Part shown: positions 1-11,528 of the stretch, one piece after another
How the letters are laid out: the number at the start of each line of letters is the position of its first letter
Numbering within the stretch: the first letter of the stretch is position 1
Assembly: GCF_001540865.1 (NCBI RefSeq)
Contig: NC_033641.1
Coordinates: forward strand, 3,331,225-3,395,224
Direction of reading: 5' to 3'
Source: Ananas comosus
Lineage: Eukaryota > Streptophyta > Magnoliopsida > Poales > Bromeliaceae
Length of the DNA stretch: 64,000 nucleotides
Program-made: the position numbers and the translations under genes
Notes under the pieces: model-generated
Databases searched by the model: none
The model's input: the letters and a program-made list of their open reading frames with translations, nothing else
What the model was told of the DNA's origin: nothing

Positions 1-1976
1 GCTAGCCAACGAGGCTACTCTACTGCTGACAACCAGCAGCCAACCCGCCCCAAGAATGGGCCGAAATGCATTGATATTCATTAAACAACCATTTTTATGT
101 GCCAAATGCCACAAAATCTATAATTTAGGATTTCCCAAAGCCTCGACATCAATGTTCAAACATCTTAAACCTCAATCATGCTATATTGATAGCACAATGC
201 AGAAAAGCGTCGTCTGCAGCATTCCACCGAACACTCAGCGCACGATAAATACAACTAACACAGTGTTTTGAGGCATACCGCGATTGCCACGACTTCAAAA
301 TCAAATGCAAGATATGGTCCAGAATGAGCTCGACGTTCCGAACACTGTGCTCGCTGTTCAGAGCGAATCGAGCACGAGGGAGCTGGATCGAGAAGTTGTC
401 CGCTGAGCCAAAAGTCTTGGGGAGCGACATGTCTAATCAGCAAGATAAGTACAACAAAACCCTGACAAAGATGGCCAACGGCGCAATGTATGAGTGCCTC
501 ACAGGGCGTGCCTCACCTGTTGGAGGGCACCGACAGCCTGTGTAGCGAAAAATAGGTGCGGGGCCAAACGGCCTACCAACGCAAGCAAGGAGCATCAAGG
601 GTACTTATGTACTGTGCATCAGCGCGGTACAGGCGGCAATGCGCTGCTAGAGGAGTCCATACTGACATAGGCGAGGCTGGCAATAGGTTCACGGCCAGAG
701 GGGCCGGCCGCGCGGACAGTGGTGCAATAGCAATCCCGTTTCAAAGTGAGCCGCCCTCAAGTCTAAAGAAGTCCGCGTGGTTCCGAGTCATAGGATGGGT
801 AGGGGCAAGCCCCCATGGCGGTTGCTAGTAGAGGCAACCATGGCGTGCTGGTTGAGGTTCACTTGAGCACCCATGAACCAGCGATTGGCAACAGCGACAG
901 GCCGACGACGACCGTGCCCAATCGAGAGAGAAAGAGAGAGAGAGAGGAGAGAGAGATCACGTGAAGAAGATCACGCCGTCACCTCACTGACCGGATAGGC
1001 AACGCTATTGCGGCGCTGGTCCTAGAGCCTAAGGTTAGGGTTCCAAGCCCCCCCCTCCTCTCACTATCTCTCAATATAAAACATGTAATTACACACACAA
1101 CACACACACACACACACACAACACACAAAGCACACACCTGGTTTATAGAAAAACCTACATGAAAGCCCTGCATTTTTTTTCCACATTCAAACACCCTACC
1201 AGCGACCAATTCCGCCAATAACCGCTTCCGCTGCCATTCAAGTGTTTTGGTACATAAGATATCATTTGCTCCAATCAAAAGACCTCTCATCGTCCCGAAT
1301 TCTCTCCCAAACTTCGCTACCTATGCTGATTTTGCACAGTAACCCTTAAATCTACAAATTTGATCGCTTCAATCATCTCAACGTCTAGTTTCACCCTGGA
1401 TCCCATCGCTCGCTTAACAACTCGGTAAAATTTCTTATCATAAAATGCCATAAACTCATTTGAGAAATGCCTGCCTAATTTGTACTTTACAAAGAACTAT
1501 GCAATATGAATCCTATGAAGTCAGTTCTTGCACACAAAACTTCACTGGTGAGTCTCATCATGCCAAATGGAATCCTTTTCATTGAATTTTCAAGCAACGA
1601 ATACGAATAAAATTTAAAAGTAAAACATAACGATTAACAAAAGGCAATCTCAATAAAGAAATTATCTTGACCATTAAATTGTGTAGTGTCTAAATCCTTG
1701 TAACATTATGTTAATACTGATATTACAATCTAATTACCCTGCCGGACATCTTGATCATGAAACGACCTATTGTGCCATCTGGAAACGAAGTCCGATCACC
1801 GTCGAAGGATATCCTCATGCATGACAGCTTTCGCACGGACTACATAGCAGCTTATTAAGTTACATGAGGTATCAAGTCACACTTTACCCTTTAATCTGAA
1901 AAAAGCTCATTTTTTAATTTCTCAAAATAAACAAGATTAAAGTTTACAATTAAAAATATAGTATTAAATAAATACT
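1..1976. other. Unassigned left-edge sequence with GA and CA tracts
   Basis: No gene or transposon family is recognised here. The left 850 bases have near-balanced composition and only short open frames, none with a recognisable domain. A GA-rich tract lies at about 921-956 and a CA microsatellite at 1091-1137. From about 1300 to 1976 the sequence becomes AT-rich. The right boundary is set by the start of the copia LTR at 1977. The stretch could be the end of an older transposon or an upstream intergenic region. Confidence 0.4.
1091..1137. repeat. (CA)n microsatellite, imperfect
   Basis: About 47 bases of alternating A and C, interrupted by a few AA steps. Confidence 0.9.
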
Positions 1977-4101
1977 TGTTAAAATTCGAACTAGGCGAAA
2001 ATGATTTTAGAAAATGATTAGCTTAAATGCGACAAGAAAAGATACGAAAGATAAAAGCGACAAGAGACACACCGAAATATTTATGGAAGTTGTGAATTTC
2101 GGTATAGGCCACCGGCTACATCCACGACGGCGAAGACGGAGCAAATAATTTATCATGTTCGAAAGGTGGAGTCTAAGAAAATCTTCAAAGACCAAAACTT
2201 AATTAGATGAAAACTAGCCAAAATCCGCATGCCGGTACATGCGACTCCAAATACAGCGGCTCGGCTCACCAATAGGAAGGATTTCGGCAACATGCATCCC
2301 TGGGTTGAGTGGCTTAGTTTCTGCATCTACGAAGCATCACAAGCACTAATAATTAGTGCATGCACAACTCCTCCGACGAGAACAAGCAAACCTCACCTTT
2401 AATTATTACATGGATTTATAGGGCCGACTTCTTGCAGACCAGAGAACTCTCTAATATGCGAAGGGTTATTTGAGTTGCGCGGCGGTCATTAACTTGGCCG
2501 TAGATGTATATATAATACATGTCTCCTAACTAAGTCTAATGCCTAATTCAATTAGAATTACATCCTGCTAATTATAATCCATATATGCCAAATTAAATCT
2601 AAATATTATATTAATCTTTTCACGCCCCGAATTACCAGTTGTTTCCCGGACATGCAAAGACCCGCCGTATACATAGGAATTCTCTGTGTATACGAAGGCG
2701 ATGTTTGTATATCCTTGCAAACAATAGAAGGTAACCAAAGTACGAGCTACTAAACTAAAACATATATAAACATAAAGGGTTCACTGTACATACATAAAGT
2801 CCCATAACACCTCGATCTAGCGAGTAGCATCAAAACATCAGAGTAGTACCTGAAACAATCCCACTACTGCTGAGAGTACTCTACTAGCAGGCGACCATGC
2901 GTGACAAGGATCTATCTCGCGACCCTTCCCACGATCGGACATCATCGCAACAGGCAGCGCCGGCAGACGAAGCTCTGCAAAAAGGTATCACAACTGGGTG
3001 TGAGAAACTATGCAAAATGAGTAGTCTTCAGTGGCGTATCCGGTCACCGACCTCAACGGCCCACCACATTAAGTTACAAGAAGCGTATGCAATCGATATA
3101 AGAAAACTGAAAAAATCTATAGCTACTACGCCACTCATTACTATCGTAACCAAACAGAAGTTATCTGTAGACATAAAATGATCACACTAAACCCCAATCT
3201 CACTAGGCGCCCAAACGCGGACCACCCTGTCTTGTAATCAGCTACACCGTACACCACCATAGGGATGTTGGTCCAAACAGGACGGTTGCGACATTAAGCA
3301 AGTCAAAGCCTCACTGTTGGAGCGGCTCATGGCTGGCGGACCCAACGATGTATGCAAGGTGTGTACTACCGAGCGGCAAACAGGCTACACAGCTATTAGT
3401 CAATGAAAAGGTCCAAACTGATCTAACAACCAAAACTCAGATGCCTCTCGGCACAATCTGCTGCCTATACAGAAATCTGGATCCACCAATCAACACGAAC
3501 GCCCCCGATAGTACTAACAGTCCAAACGCTGCTATAAAACCAAACTCGTTGCTCACACGAGCGTACATCTCAACGGCTGGCACTAGCTGTGTAATCCACT
3601 CTAACACTAAAGCGGTGATTACAAAAGAATGACAGCTCCTAAAGCTAATTCAGTTACTTTTCGAAAAGAATAACATGTAGGTTCTATATAGTTTTCCTAA
3701 AGTCAATTCATAGGTTCAGCAATAAAATTATGTCTAATTCTTAGATCAATGCTCAAAAACTTCAATTTATAAAACATGCAAATTCTAAATTGAGCTAGTA
3801 TGCATGATAACGCAAAAAAACCACATGACTGACAACTCTAACGTTTTAGGAGGAAATCCGACATTTCGGTAAACATCAACCACGTCGAACGCTCGTCCAA
3901 CGTCGGCTAGATAGCTCGAAAGGAGCAATCCGCACACCTCGTCTCGACGCTCCCACGGTCAAGACACCCCACGCACGGAACGGTCCTGCCTAAGAAACGA
4001 TGAACCCTGATGAGCTCGATCCTCAAATATCCAATGCACGATGTACACCCAGCTGAGAGGAGAAGCAAGGTAGAAAATGCGATTGTCTATAAGTCCCAAG
4101 C

Positions 4102-4118
4102 ATATATATATATATATA
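4102..4118. repeat. (TA)n microsatellite left of a MITE
   Basis: A TA run about 50 bases outside the left terminal repeat of the MITE at 4164-4717. Confidence 0.85.
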
Positions 4119-4163
4119 ATAATTATAGTCAGACGAGAGACAGAGGATGAGAGATGAGAGAGT

Positions 4164-4717
4164 GAGTACGGCTAGGATGTTTATGGAAGAACGGAAGGGC
4201 TCCGTGCTTCCACTTTTATTTTCGGATGTTCGGCACTTTCGAATCGATGATCGCTCCGTTAGACTTGATCTAGGAGTACTTGAAATCTAGAAAATAAATT
4301 TTGCGATTTTCGATATTCATTTGCCTATGTGATCGAAGTGGCTCACAATCAACGGCATGAAAATAAAAATCTTACAAAATATTGATGACTACTGAATTAA
4401 AAATTTTAGATCATATTATTGATCTTATTTTATATGGTATTAAAGAATTTTCTATCAAAATTTCATATGATTGGGATATTTCTACACCGTAACGAATCTA
4501 TTTGCAAACCGGCTCACCACGCCGTTTAAATTATTGATTTTGAGCCCCTTCGATCACTACGGTAAAATATATAAAAATCGCAAATTTATTCTTCTAGGTA
4601 CTTAAATACTCTAGATCAACTCTAATGGAGAGCAATCATGTCGTATTTCGAAATCCGAACATCAAAACGACTTGGAAGGCAGGAGGCCTCCGTGCTTCTC
4701 ATAAGCATAGCCAGCAC
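4164..4717. mobile_element. MITE with long terminal inverted repeats, flanked by TA repeats
   Basis: The two ends are inverted copies of each other over about 150 bases. The left end (GTACGGCTAGG and onward) pairs with the complement of the right end (GTGCTGGCTATGC and onward), including a shared AGCACGGAGG-type block and a TTGATCTA block. The centre is AT-rich and non-coding. It sits inside the family-A solo LTR, whose net length becomes normal when it is removed. A related end occurs at 63887-64000. The exact superfamily is not clear. Confidence 0.7.
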
Positions 4718-4725
4718 ATACTCTC

Positions 4726-4727
<2 letters not shown>

Positions 4728-4793
<66 letters not shown>

Positions 4794-4794
4794 G
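4728..4794. repeat. (TA)n microsatellite right of the MITE
   Basis: About 67 bases of TA with two TATTATA interruptions, starting about ten bases outside the right terminal repeat of the MITE. Confidence 0.9.
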
Positions 4795-4895
4795 ATAAGA
4801 TAATAAATACATATATATATGAAAGCGTGTTAGTTGAATAATCGACAATCAAATGGACCAAAATACCCACTTACCTAACTCACTTTTCCACCTAA

Positions 4896-5118
4896 GTACC
4901 GTACTCGTTTGAATACCAGTTACTCGGGCCCTTTTGCATTCCCGCACACATCGCGCGTTAGGTACCGATACTAGCCCGATGAAGTACCAGTACTCAAGCT
5001 CGGTACCGGTACTCAACAACAGGTACCAGTACTCAGCATCAAACATGCGCAACCCGAGAGCATCCAGTTCTACAATCCCACTGGGGTACCGATACTTCTC
5101 CCCAGGTACCGGTACTCA
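4896..5118 (-). promoter_or_regulatory. CCGG-palindrome cluster in U3 of the family-A solo LTR
   Basis: Several copies of GTACCGGTAC and one-base variants (GTACCGATAC, GTACCAGTAC, GTACCGTAC) lie within about 220 bases. On the minus strand the last copy (4896-4904) ends 76 bp before a TATATATAT box beginning at 4820. That box may partly belong to the adjoining TA tract. A regulatory role is inferred from the same arrangement in other LTRs of this window. Confidence 0.55.
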
Positions 5119-5354
5119 ACACTGAAATCCTGCACTTTGCAGATTTCAGTGTCAGAACTCCACTCTCGCTCTGCGCCGAGTCCATTTTGCGTCCAATTCG
5201 CACCAAAATGACTCCGACTTGTCCCGACACCCACCAGACGTGTCAACAAGCCTCAGATGCTGAAATTTCTCAGACCGTTAAACACCAGGGACACTACAAA
5301 TCCCAATTAGATTAGGATTTAACTCCAATTTAGGTAACTAAACCAAATATAACA

Positions 5355-5367
5355 ATCTCCACCTTAG
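5355..5367 (-). other. Polypurine tract of the Tork-like copia element
   Basis: The minus strand reads CTAAGGTGGAGAT immediately before the 3' LTR, the expected position for plus-strand DNA priming. Confidence 0.7.
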
Positions 5368-5488
5368 TTTAATTTGTAGTTTAGCCGCCGCTATGTCGAG
5401 GTCGCCACAAAACTCCACCTTGAATTTGATTCGCCTCAATACTCCTTAACGCTCCGTGTTTCGTCTTCTCCAAACGCCCCAAAGGGCC

Positions 5489-5827
5489 TCAAATGCTGCT
5501 AACCGCCACCAAGTTCAAACAATGCTTGAACTTAGTAATAGTAAGACACTTAGTAAGCATATCTGCCGGATTGTCATCAGTACCAATTTTCTTAACAATC
5601 ACCGTGCGTTTCCCAATCACATCCCGAACAAAGTGAAACTTTACATCCATGTGCTTTATCCTCTCATGAAACATTTGATCTTTCGACAAATAAATAGCAC
5701 TTTGACTGTCTGAATAAATAATCATCAGATCCCAACAAGAAGTAAGCTCTCCAAATAAGCCTCTTAGCCACATAGCTTCCTTCACACCCTCTGTCATAGC
5801 TATATATTCCGCCTCCGTCGTGGACAA
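5489..5827 (-). pseudogene. Copia RNase H domain (C-terminal end of pol)
   Basis: The 112-residue frame opens with STTEAEYIA, the hallmark of copia RNase H carrying a catalytic Glu, followed by YSDSQSAIYL with a catalytic Asp and the ADMLTK motif near the end. It is the last pol domain before the polypurine tract. It is in a different frame from the RT segment upstream (5900-7096), so at least one frameshift lies between about 5828 and 5900. The upstream part of RNase H (YVDSDFTGD) is at the end of the RT frame. It would degrade the RNA strand of the RNA-DNA hybrid during reverse transcription. This copy is broken. Confidence 0.85.
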
Positions 5828-5899
5828 GGCGATAATACGTTGTAATGAAACTATCCAACTAATTGCACATCCGATAATAGAGAATACATAACTTGAAAG

Positions 5900-7096
5900 T
5901 TATCTCCTCCTATTCAAATCACCTGTAAAATCCGAATCAACATATCCAACCACATCATCCTTACACCTCCCAAACTCCAAACAAATGCTAGTGGTACCTA
6001 GTAAGTATATCAGAATCCACTTAATAGCCTGCCAATAAGCCTTACCAAGATTGGTCATATATCTGCTAACCATGCTCATTGTGTAGGAGATGTCCGGTCG
6101 TGTGCAAACCATGGCGTACATGATGCTCCCAACAGCACTAGAATAGGAAACATGAGACATGTACTCCCGCTCATCATCAAACTGCGGTGATAACTCGGCG
6201 GAAAGTCTGAAATGTGCCACAAAATGAGTGCTCACTGGTTTTGCGTCTGTCATCCCGAAACGCCTTAAAATCTTCTCTATATATTTCTCCTGTGTCAAAT
6301 GCAGTAGTCCTGACTTGTTGTTCCTCTTAATTTTCATACAAAGAATTTTCTTAGCAGCATCTAGATCTTTCATCTCAAACTCACCCTTAAGTAAAGCCTT
6401 CAATTTATTTATCTCGACTATGTTGCTGGAAGCAATTAACATATCATCGACATAGAGCAACAAATATATGAAAAATTTCTTATCAAGCTTTTTGAAGTAC
6501 ACGCAACTATCGCGTTTGCTTCTGGAATATCCGTGACCTGTCATGAAAGAATCGAACCGCTTGTACCATTGTCGAGAAGACTGCTTTAAGCCATAAAGCG
6601 ATTTCTTTAACAGGCAAACATGGTCCTCCTTTCCTTCAACAATGAATCCCTCCGGCTGTTTCATATAAATTTGCTCCTCAAGTTCTCCATGCAAAAAAGT
6701 TGTCTTAACATCAAGCTGCTCAAGATGCAGGTCATTCATGGCTACTAACGATAAAAGAATACAAATAGAAGTATGCTTCACGACGGGTGAGAAAATATCA
6801 TTAAAGTCAACACCTTCTACTTGACTGTAGCCCTTAGCAACTAAACAAGCTTTATACCTTGTATCTTCCACGCCAGGTATTCTGTCCTTTTTCTTGAAAA
6901 CCCACTTGCAGACAACAATTTTGCCTGTAGGCGATCTTACCAACTCCCATGTGCGATTCTTATGGAGAGACTCCATCTCCTCATTCATCGCCACCAACCA
7001 CTCTGCAGAATTGGCATTAAAAATAGCTTGATTATATGTGGAAGGTTTGCCTTCTTCTTCTGTATCTTGTGCCACTGAAAGAGCATAAGCAACCAT
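5900..7096 (-). pseudogene. Copia reverse transcriptase
   Basis: A 398-residue frame covers the whole RVT_2-type reverse transcriptase. Landmarks are the KWVFKKK and ACLVAKGYSQ block near residues 65-95, the LDVKTTFLHGELEEQIYM block near 130-150, and the polymerase active site YVDDMLIAS near 215. After the RT core it runs into the start of RNase H (YVDSDFTGD) and ends at a stop (5900). The start given is simply the first ATG after a break; the true polyprotein continues upstream into integrase. Length and motif order are normal for the family. The intact YVDD box shows that decay has not reached this domain, unlike its neighbours. Confidence 0.9.
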
Positions 7097-7100
7097 ATTT

Positions 7101-7535
7101 TCATAACCGTATCTCTGCAGTGCTTGATCTGTCTACTCGCTCTGCCTGTAGAAATGCTTTGCCTCTCAACTTGTGGGTTTCAGTTACTGAGGTGTCTACC
7201 GACTGAACTTGTTCTGATTGAGAAGAATTCTGCGACTGAACTATACCATTGGTCTCTACCTCCACCTGCTTACTAGCACTCGGGGTCTTATCAGAAGAAT
7301 TACGGTTAAGATATAGCATAGTAGATTCATCAAATGTGACATCCCTACTAATAATTAATTTAGACGATTCAGGACACCACAATCTATATCCCTTAACCCC
7401 CGATGCATAACCAACAAAAATGCACTTTTTAGCCCTACGTTCTAACTTGTCTTCATTGACATAAACGTAAGCAGGATGACCAAATATTTGCAAATTAGAA
7501 TAATCAGAAGGGCTAACAGACCATACCTCCTCCAA
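7101..7535 (-). pseudogene. Copia integrase C-terminal region
   Basis: This 144-residue frame contains LQIFGHPAYVYV and KKCIFVGYASGVKGYRLWCP, the conserved block that follows the copia integrase core and precedes RT. It is separated from the integrase core (7730-8503) by about 190 bases in which the expected frame is interrupted by at least one stop near 7728, and from RT by a frame change. It is part of one decayed gag-pol polyprotein. Confidence 0.8.
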
Positions 7536-7729
7536 AGTTTTTCAATCGAGTGCTGAATGTGGAGATCGATTTACCAAATAGCATGCCGTAGAAATCGCCT
7601 CTGCCCAGAAACTCTTAGCTAAGCCAGCATTAGAGAGCATACAACGAGCTCTCTCCAAAAGAGTTATATTCATCCGTTCGGCCTCCCGTTCTACTGTGGA
7701 GTATGCCTAATGGTTTTATGTCTGACGAT

Positions 7730-8503
7730 TCATCCATTCTTGCAAAATTTTTCAAAGTCTGACGAACAGAATTCCAAACTGTTGTCGGTCCTTAGTCTCT
7801 TAATCTTCTTTTCAGTTTGCTTCTCAATCATGACCTTCCACTGCTTGAAATAATTGAACACCTCATTCTTACTTTTCAAAAAGAACGCCCACACTTTACG
7901 AGAATAGTGGTCAATAAAAGTCAATATATATCTAGCACCACCATGAGTAGGAGTACGAGAAGGTCCCCAAAGATCAGAATGAATATAGTCCAAAGTACCT
8001 TTTGTCCGGTAAACTGCTGCCTTAAAGCTGACTCTCTTTTGTTTGCCAAGAACACAATGTTCGCAGAAGTCCAACTTTTCTAAACTCTGACTACCAAGGG
8101 GACCTCTCTCGCTCAACTTCATCATACCATATCCACTCATATGGCCCAGTCGCATATACCATAATTTGGTGCTATCCAAATCTAACACAGAGGAAGAAGT
8201 CACCGCTGTTGAACTTGTCACAGCGAAATCCTGTAGAACATATAACATGTCGGACAACTTGGCCTTTATCACTACAAGATTTTCTTTAGCGACTTTCATT
8301 AATTCGTCAACTGAAGAACACTTAAAACCTTTAGTATCAAGTATACCTAATGAGATCAGATTTTTTCTCACATCCGGAATATGCCGAACCTTGTATATAA
8401 TCCTCACTACTCCGTCGAACATCCGTACCCGAATAGTGCCAATTCCAATAACTGTACACTTAGAGTGATGTTCCATCAATACATCTCCACCTTCAATAGG
8501 CAT
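7730..8503 (-). pseudogene. Copia GAG-pre-integrase and integrase core
   Basis: The first half carries the GAG-pre-integrase zinc-binding module: RLGHMS for the His and CEHCVLGK for the Cys pair. The second half is the integrase core, with the first two catalytic acids in HSDLWGP and RLRTDN. The third (Glu) would lie just beyond the in-frame stop at the end of this segment. Upstream residues 1-60 resemble the end of the aspartic protease region. Integrase inserts the cDNA into the host chromosome; this copy is truncated before its active site is complete. Confidence 0.85.
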
Positions 8504-8701
8504 GTACGTCGAGAACTATTCTCTATGCTTGCAGATACGGAAGGAGCACGCAGAGTCCATAAGCCACTCATCCTGTCTGCGTGTCTTATCCATAACTGTG
8601 AAGACGATATTATTTTTATCTGATTCTTCTACTACAACACTTGCTTCTGCTTTAATATTGATGTTTTTATTACCTTGATTTTTATCACCGTTATTCTTCC
8701 G

Positions 8702-8893
8702 CTACTCTTTATTTTTCAACTTGAAACAATCAGCTTTTATGTGACCCTTCTTTTTATAATAACCACAAATCAGATTTTTGTGCCTTGACTTTGATCTCGA
8801 TGTACCTCTATTACCAGAACCCTTCTCCTGAGACCTTTCTCTAGCGACCAAACCTTGTCCTGAAGCTCCACCTGTCTCGTTGTTTATCTGCAT
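8702..8893 (-). pseudogene. Copia gag zinc knuckle (damaged)
   Basis: The nucleocapsid knuckle reads CGYYKKKGHIKADC. The family pattern is C-x2-C-x4-H-x4-C, so the second Cys has become Tyr, a single G-to-A change on the coding strand. A Lys/Arg-rich stretch precedes it. The knuckle normally binds retrotransposon RNA. Confidence 0.75.
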
Positions 8894-8950
8894 GTCAATT
8901 CTCTATTTTGAAAGTAAAGAGGATTTAACATCAACGAGACATAAAGTATC

Positions 8951-9470
8951 TCATCCAAACAAGAAAGTCTCACGAAAATTTTTATAAGAGGGTGGTAGAG
9001 AACATAATAATAAAAGGACTTCATCTTTCTCCTCGATTAAAACATCTATCGAGCAGAGATCCATAACAATATAATTAAATTCATCTAAATGCGACTTAAT
9101 AGAGATACCTTCCGCCATGAGCAACATGAAGAGACATTGCTTCAAAAATAGCTTGTTAGTGAGAGACTTCATTATGTAGAAAGACTCCAATTTAAGCCAA
9201 AGCCCTACAGCGGTCTTTTCATCCAAGACCTCGCGCAATACCTAATCGGATAAACATAATTGTATTACCGTAAGACCTTTGTCATCAATCTCCTCCTTCT
9301 ACTCCACCGTCAAAGAATCGGGCATCTTTTCTTTTCCCAACAGTGCCTTCTGCAATCCTTGCTACGTTAATATAGCACGCATCTTGACTTGCCATAATGC
9401 GAAACTGTTGGTCCTATCAAATTTCTGAATCCCGAATTTCGTCATCATCTTAATTCTCAAAGGGAATAGA
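8951..9470 (-). pseudogene. Copia gag (UBN2-like) N-terminal part, degraded
   Basis: A 95-residue frame at 8951-9238 contains GLWLKLESFYIMKSLTNKL and the LPPSYKNF block typical of copia gag. The first part of gag, up to the primer site near 9474, is present in other frames (for example the sequence around 9330-9430) but is interrupted by stops. Gag forms the virus-like particle. Confidence 0.75.
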
Positions 9471-9473
9471 AAG

Positions 9474-9485
9474 GCTCTGATACTA
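9474..9485 (-). other. Primer binding site of the Tork-like copia element
   Basis: The minus strand reads TAGTATCAGAGC, one base from the tRNA-iMet-complementary TGGTATCAGAGC, three bases inside the 5' LTR end. This fixes the LTR edge at 9489. Confidence 0.8.
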
Positions 9486-9935
9486 GTTTGCTAAACTCGG
9501 AACGGCAAAAAATAGATCCAGAAAATAACTTAATGTAGGAAAAGAAAAGATAAGAAAAGAGCACACCGATATTTACGTGGTTCGGCCACCGGCCAACATC
9601 CACGAGCGAAGACGGAGCAAATAATTTATTAATATCGAAAGGCGGAGTACAAGAAAATCTCTCAAAGACCAAAACTTAATTAGATCGAAAACGTCGAAAT
9701 CCGCATCCGTACATGCGACTCCAAATAAACGGCTCGGCTCACCAAAGGAAGGATGTACGGCACCATGCACCATGGCTGATGGTGTTGCTACCACCGTAGG
9801 GACCATCACAAGCCACGTAATTAATTAGTGCATCACAACTCCAACGAAAACAAGCAACCTCACATTTAATTAATTAGCATGACATCTTAATAGGGCCGGC
9901 TTCTTGCAGAACTAAGAACTCTCTAATATGCGAGG

Positions 9936-10668
9936 TGTTGGCGGCCGAAAGTCCCGACCCTTGACCCGGTCAAGAATCCTCCTCGGGAAGAGCGTCGGGA
10001 TGATGAGCGGCCGCGGATGGTGACCCTCGAAGTTTACGCCCACGACGGATCAAGCGATTCGGCCGATGAGGGATCGAAATCGGCCGGGTTCGAAGACCTT
10101 CACAGTAAATTCGCTTCGGCGGGATGAGCCGAATGAGGAAGGGGAAGTCCAGAATTCGACTGAGGGATGAGCCGAATGACTAAACAACTCGAGATCTGAT
10201 CGGCAAGAAGAGCCGAAAATGACTTTCTATTGAATAGAACAGGGGAGTGATGCCCGTAGGGCAGACAGACTCCGAGTACAAGAACAGGGGAGTGCTGCCC
10301 GTAGGGCAGACAAACTCCGAGTATGCTTAGTTACAAGAACTACTCCTATGAAAAAGCAGTAAATGCAAGAAAGAAAGACGCAAGAAAATAAAAGTGGTTT
10401 TTTGTGCGCAGGGGCGAAGACCCTTTTTTCAGGGTGCTGTATCCCTATTTATAAAGTTGCCCTTGCGTTATCGGCCACTATCTCCTGATTTGGAGGACCA
10501 CCTTCGGCCGATTGGAACTGCTCATAACCGCTTGCGGTTGTTACAACTTTTTGAACAGACGCGGCTCATATCTTCTAGCGCGTCTTATATGCTCCCGGTC
10601 CATTGTTTTTACCTGGATCACGGATGTAGTCCCAGCTTGCCAGCTGTCCGCGTCGAATTAGCCCAACA
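9936..10668 (-). repeat. 3' LTR of the Tat-type gypsy element
   Basis: The 733-bp LTR runs from TGTTGGCGGCCG to GAATTAGCCCAACA and is a near-identical copy of 18705-19456. Inside is a direct repeat of a 40-odd-base unit containing CAGGGGAGTG and GCCCGTAGGGCAGA. Confidence 0.92.
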
Positions 10669-10681
10669 ATTGCCCCCTCGG
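10669..10681 (-). other. Polypurine tract of the Tat-type element
   Basis: The minus strand reads CCGAGGGGGCAAT directly before the 3' LTR. Confidence 0.7.
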
Positions 10682-11129
10682 CAGCTTTCGAAGCGATGCT
10701 TCGGTAGCTGGCGTTATCTTTTGAACCTTTCGTCTCAACCTCTGAAAATGAGTGCGATCCGAGACGTACTCCTCGGTCCAATCAAATTCAAATTCTCTGA
10801 CATAATCTGTAGCGCAATCTTTTGTACGGTTTAATCCTGGCCGCTGATTTTCTTCTTTGCGGCCTTGATTACATTCTCTATCTTTGTCTCATATGCGGCA
10901 TTAATTAGGTCATCTTACTTGCCGCTGTCTATTCATCATTATAGCCGACTTCGGAACTCGTAACCGATGCAACAGATAGCCCTTTCTTCTTCCCCAAGTT
11001 TCTTTTTGTCTCTTCTATCTCTTATATCTTTTTTCCATCTTCTCTTCTTCGTCTCTTTTATTCTCCTTCATCTTTTTCATTCTTCTTAACTAAATCTTCC
11101 GGCTTCTCTTTTCTTTTTGAACAATATCT
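10669..11129. other. Tat element 3' non-coding region, pyrimidine-rich leader of the antisense ORF
   Basis: No coding frame is supported. From about 10980 to 11125 the plus strand is strongly C+T-rich (runs of CTTCTT and TTTTCC), as in plant 5' leaders, and it ends just upstream of the plus-strand ATG at 11130. Confidence 0.5.
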
Positions 11130-11528
11130 TTGGTTCCTCCTCTTCCTTCTCATTCGTCTCTTGACTATACTATACTCAAACCCTTCGTTGATCTAGATCC
11201 TTCTAGGTTTATATTAGGTCCTTCTCTTATAGATGAACCATCTCGTACTGACTCCCCTTTCTCTAATGAGGGAATTCCTTTGAAAAGAGTTATTCATCTC
11301 CATTCTTGGTACTCATCAGCTTCGACAGGAAAGAGTCTCAGAACTTGGCCAAGCGTCTCTGAAGCATATTTGGCCTGGTTAGATAGAGTAGAATCCGTTT
11401 TTGGCAATTTCTGGCGGGAAATAGGTATCTATGAAGCGATTCAATTATCTCGGCACCCTCCTATAGCCGATAACCTTCTTCTAGCCGCCGCTCTTTGTTT
11501 CATAAATAATATGCGTTTTCTCTTGTGA
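11130..11528 (+). pseudogene. Antisense plant-mobile-domain (PMD) ORF of the Tat element, truncated
   Basis: This 132-residue frame runs opposite to gag-pol. Residues about 70-123 resemble the 'aminotransferase-like, plant mobile domain' family: EAYLAWLDRVESVFGNFWRE, then IGIYEAIQLSR and NLLLAAALCF. In that family the domain continues well past this point with a long FWN/FHF block; here it stops about ten residues later, in sequence that already overlaps the 3' end of the integrase frame (11500). So the C-terminal half has been deleted. PMD ORFs are known both as antisense genes in Tat-lineage elements and in plant DNA transposons and nuclear proteins. Their role in the element is not established. 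The family call is by recognition and is fairly secure; function is not. Confidence 0.65.

Larger units (their letters stand above)
2618..5298 (-). mobile_element. Family-A gypsy solo LTR, minus strand
   Basis: Read on the minus strand it starts TGTAGTGTCCC at 5298 and ends in GGGGCGTGAAAA at 2618, matching the family-A LTR ends seen at 28117-30129 and 44760-49754. The flanking 5-bp duplication is AATCT (2613-2617) and AATCC (5299-5303). The other copia LTR shows the uninterrupted site. Net of the MITE and TA repeats inside it, the length is close to 2.0 kb, as for the other family-A LTRs. No internal gag or pol is attached, so it is a solo LTR. Confidence 0.85.
1977..5354 (-). repeat. 3' LTR of the Tork-like copia element, interrupted
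   Basis: LTR sequence occupies 1977-2617 and resumes at 5299-5354. It aligns by eye along its whole length with 9489-9935 plus 19462-19479 plus 19921-20110, for example in the shared stretches near ACATGCGACTCCAAATA and TTAGATTAGGATTTAACT. The break at 2618-5298 is a solo LTR of another family. Confidence 0.85.

Noticed and set aside
324..828. Small plus-strand frames near the left edge as genes
   Set aside because: Short, overlapping and without recognisable features; no promoter or splice evidence.
4622..4870. Frames made of Ile-Tyr repeats
   Set aside because: Translation of a TA microsatellite.
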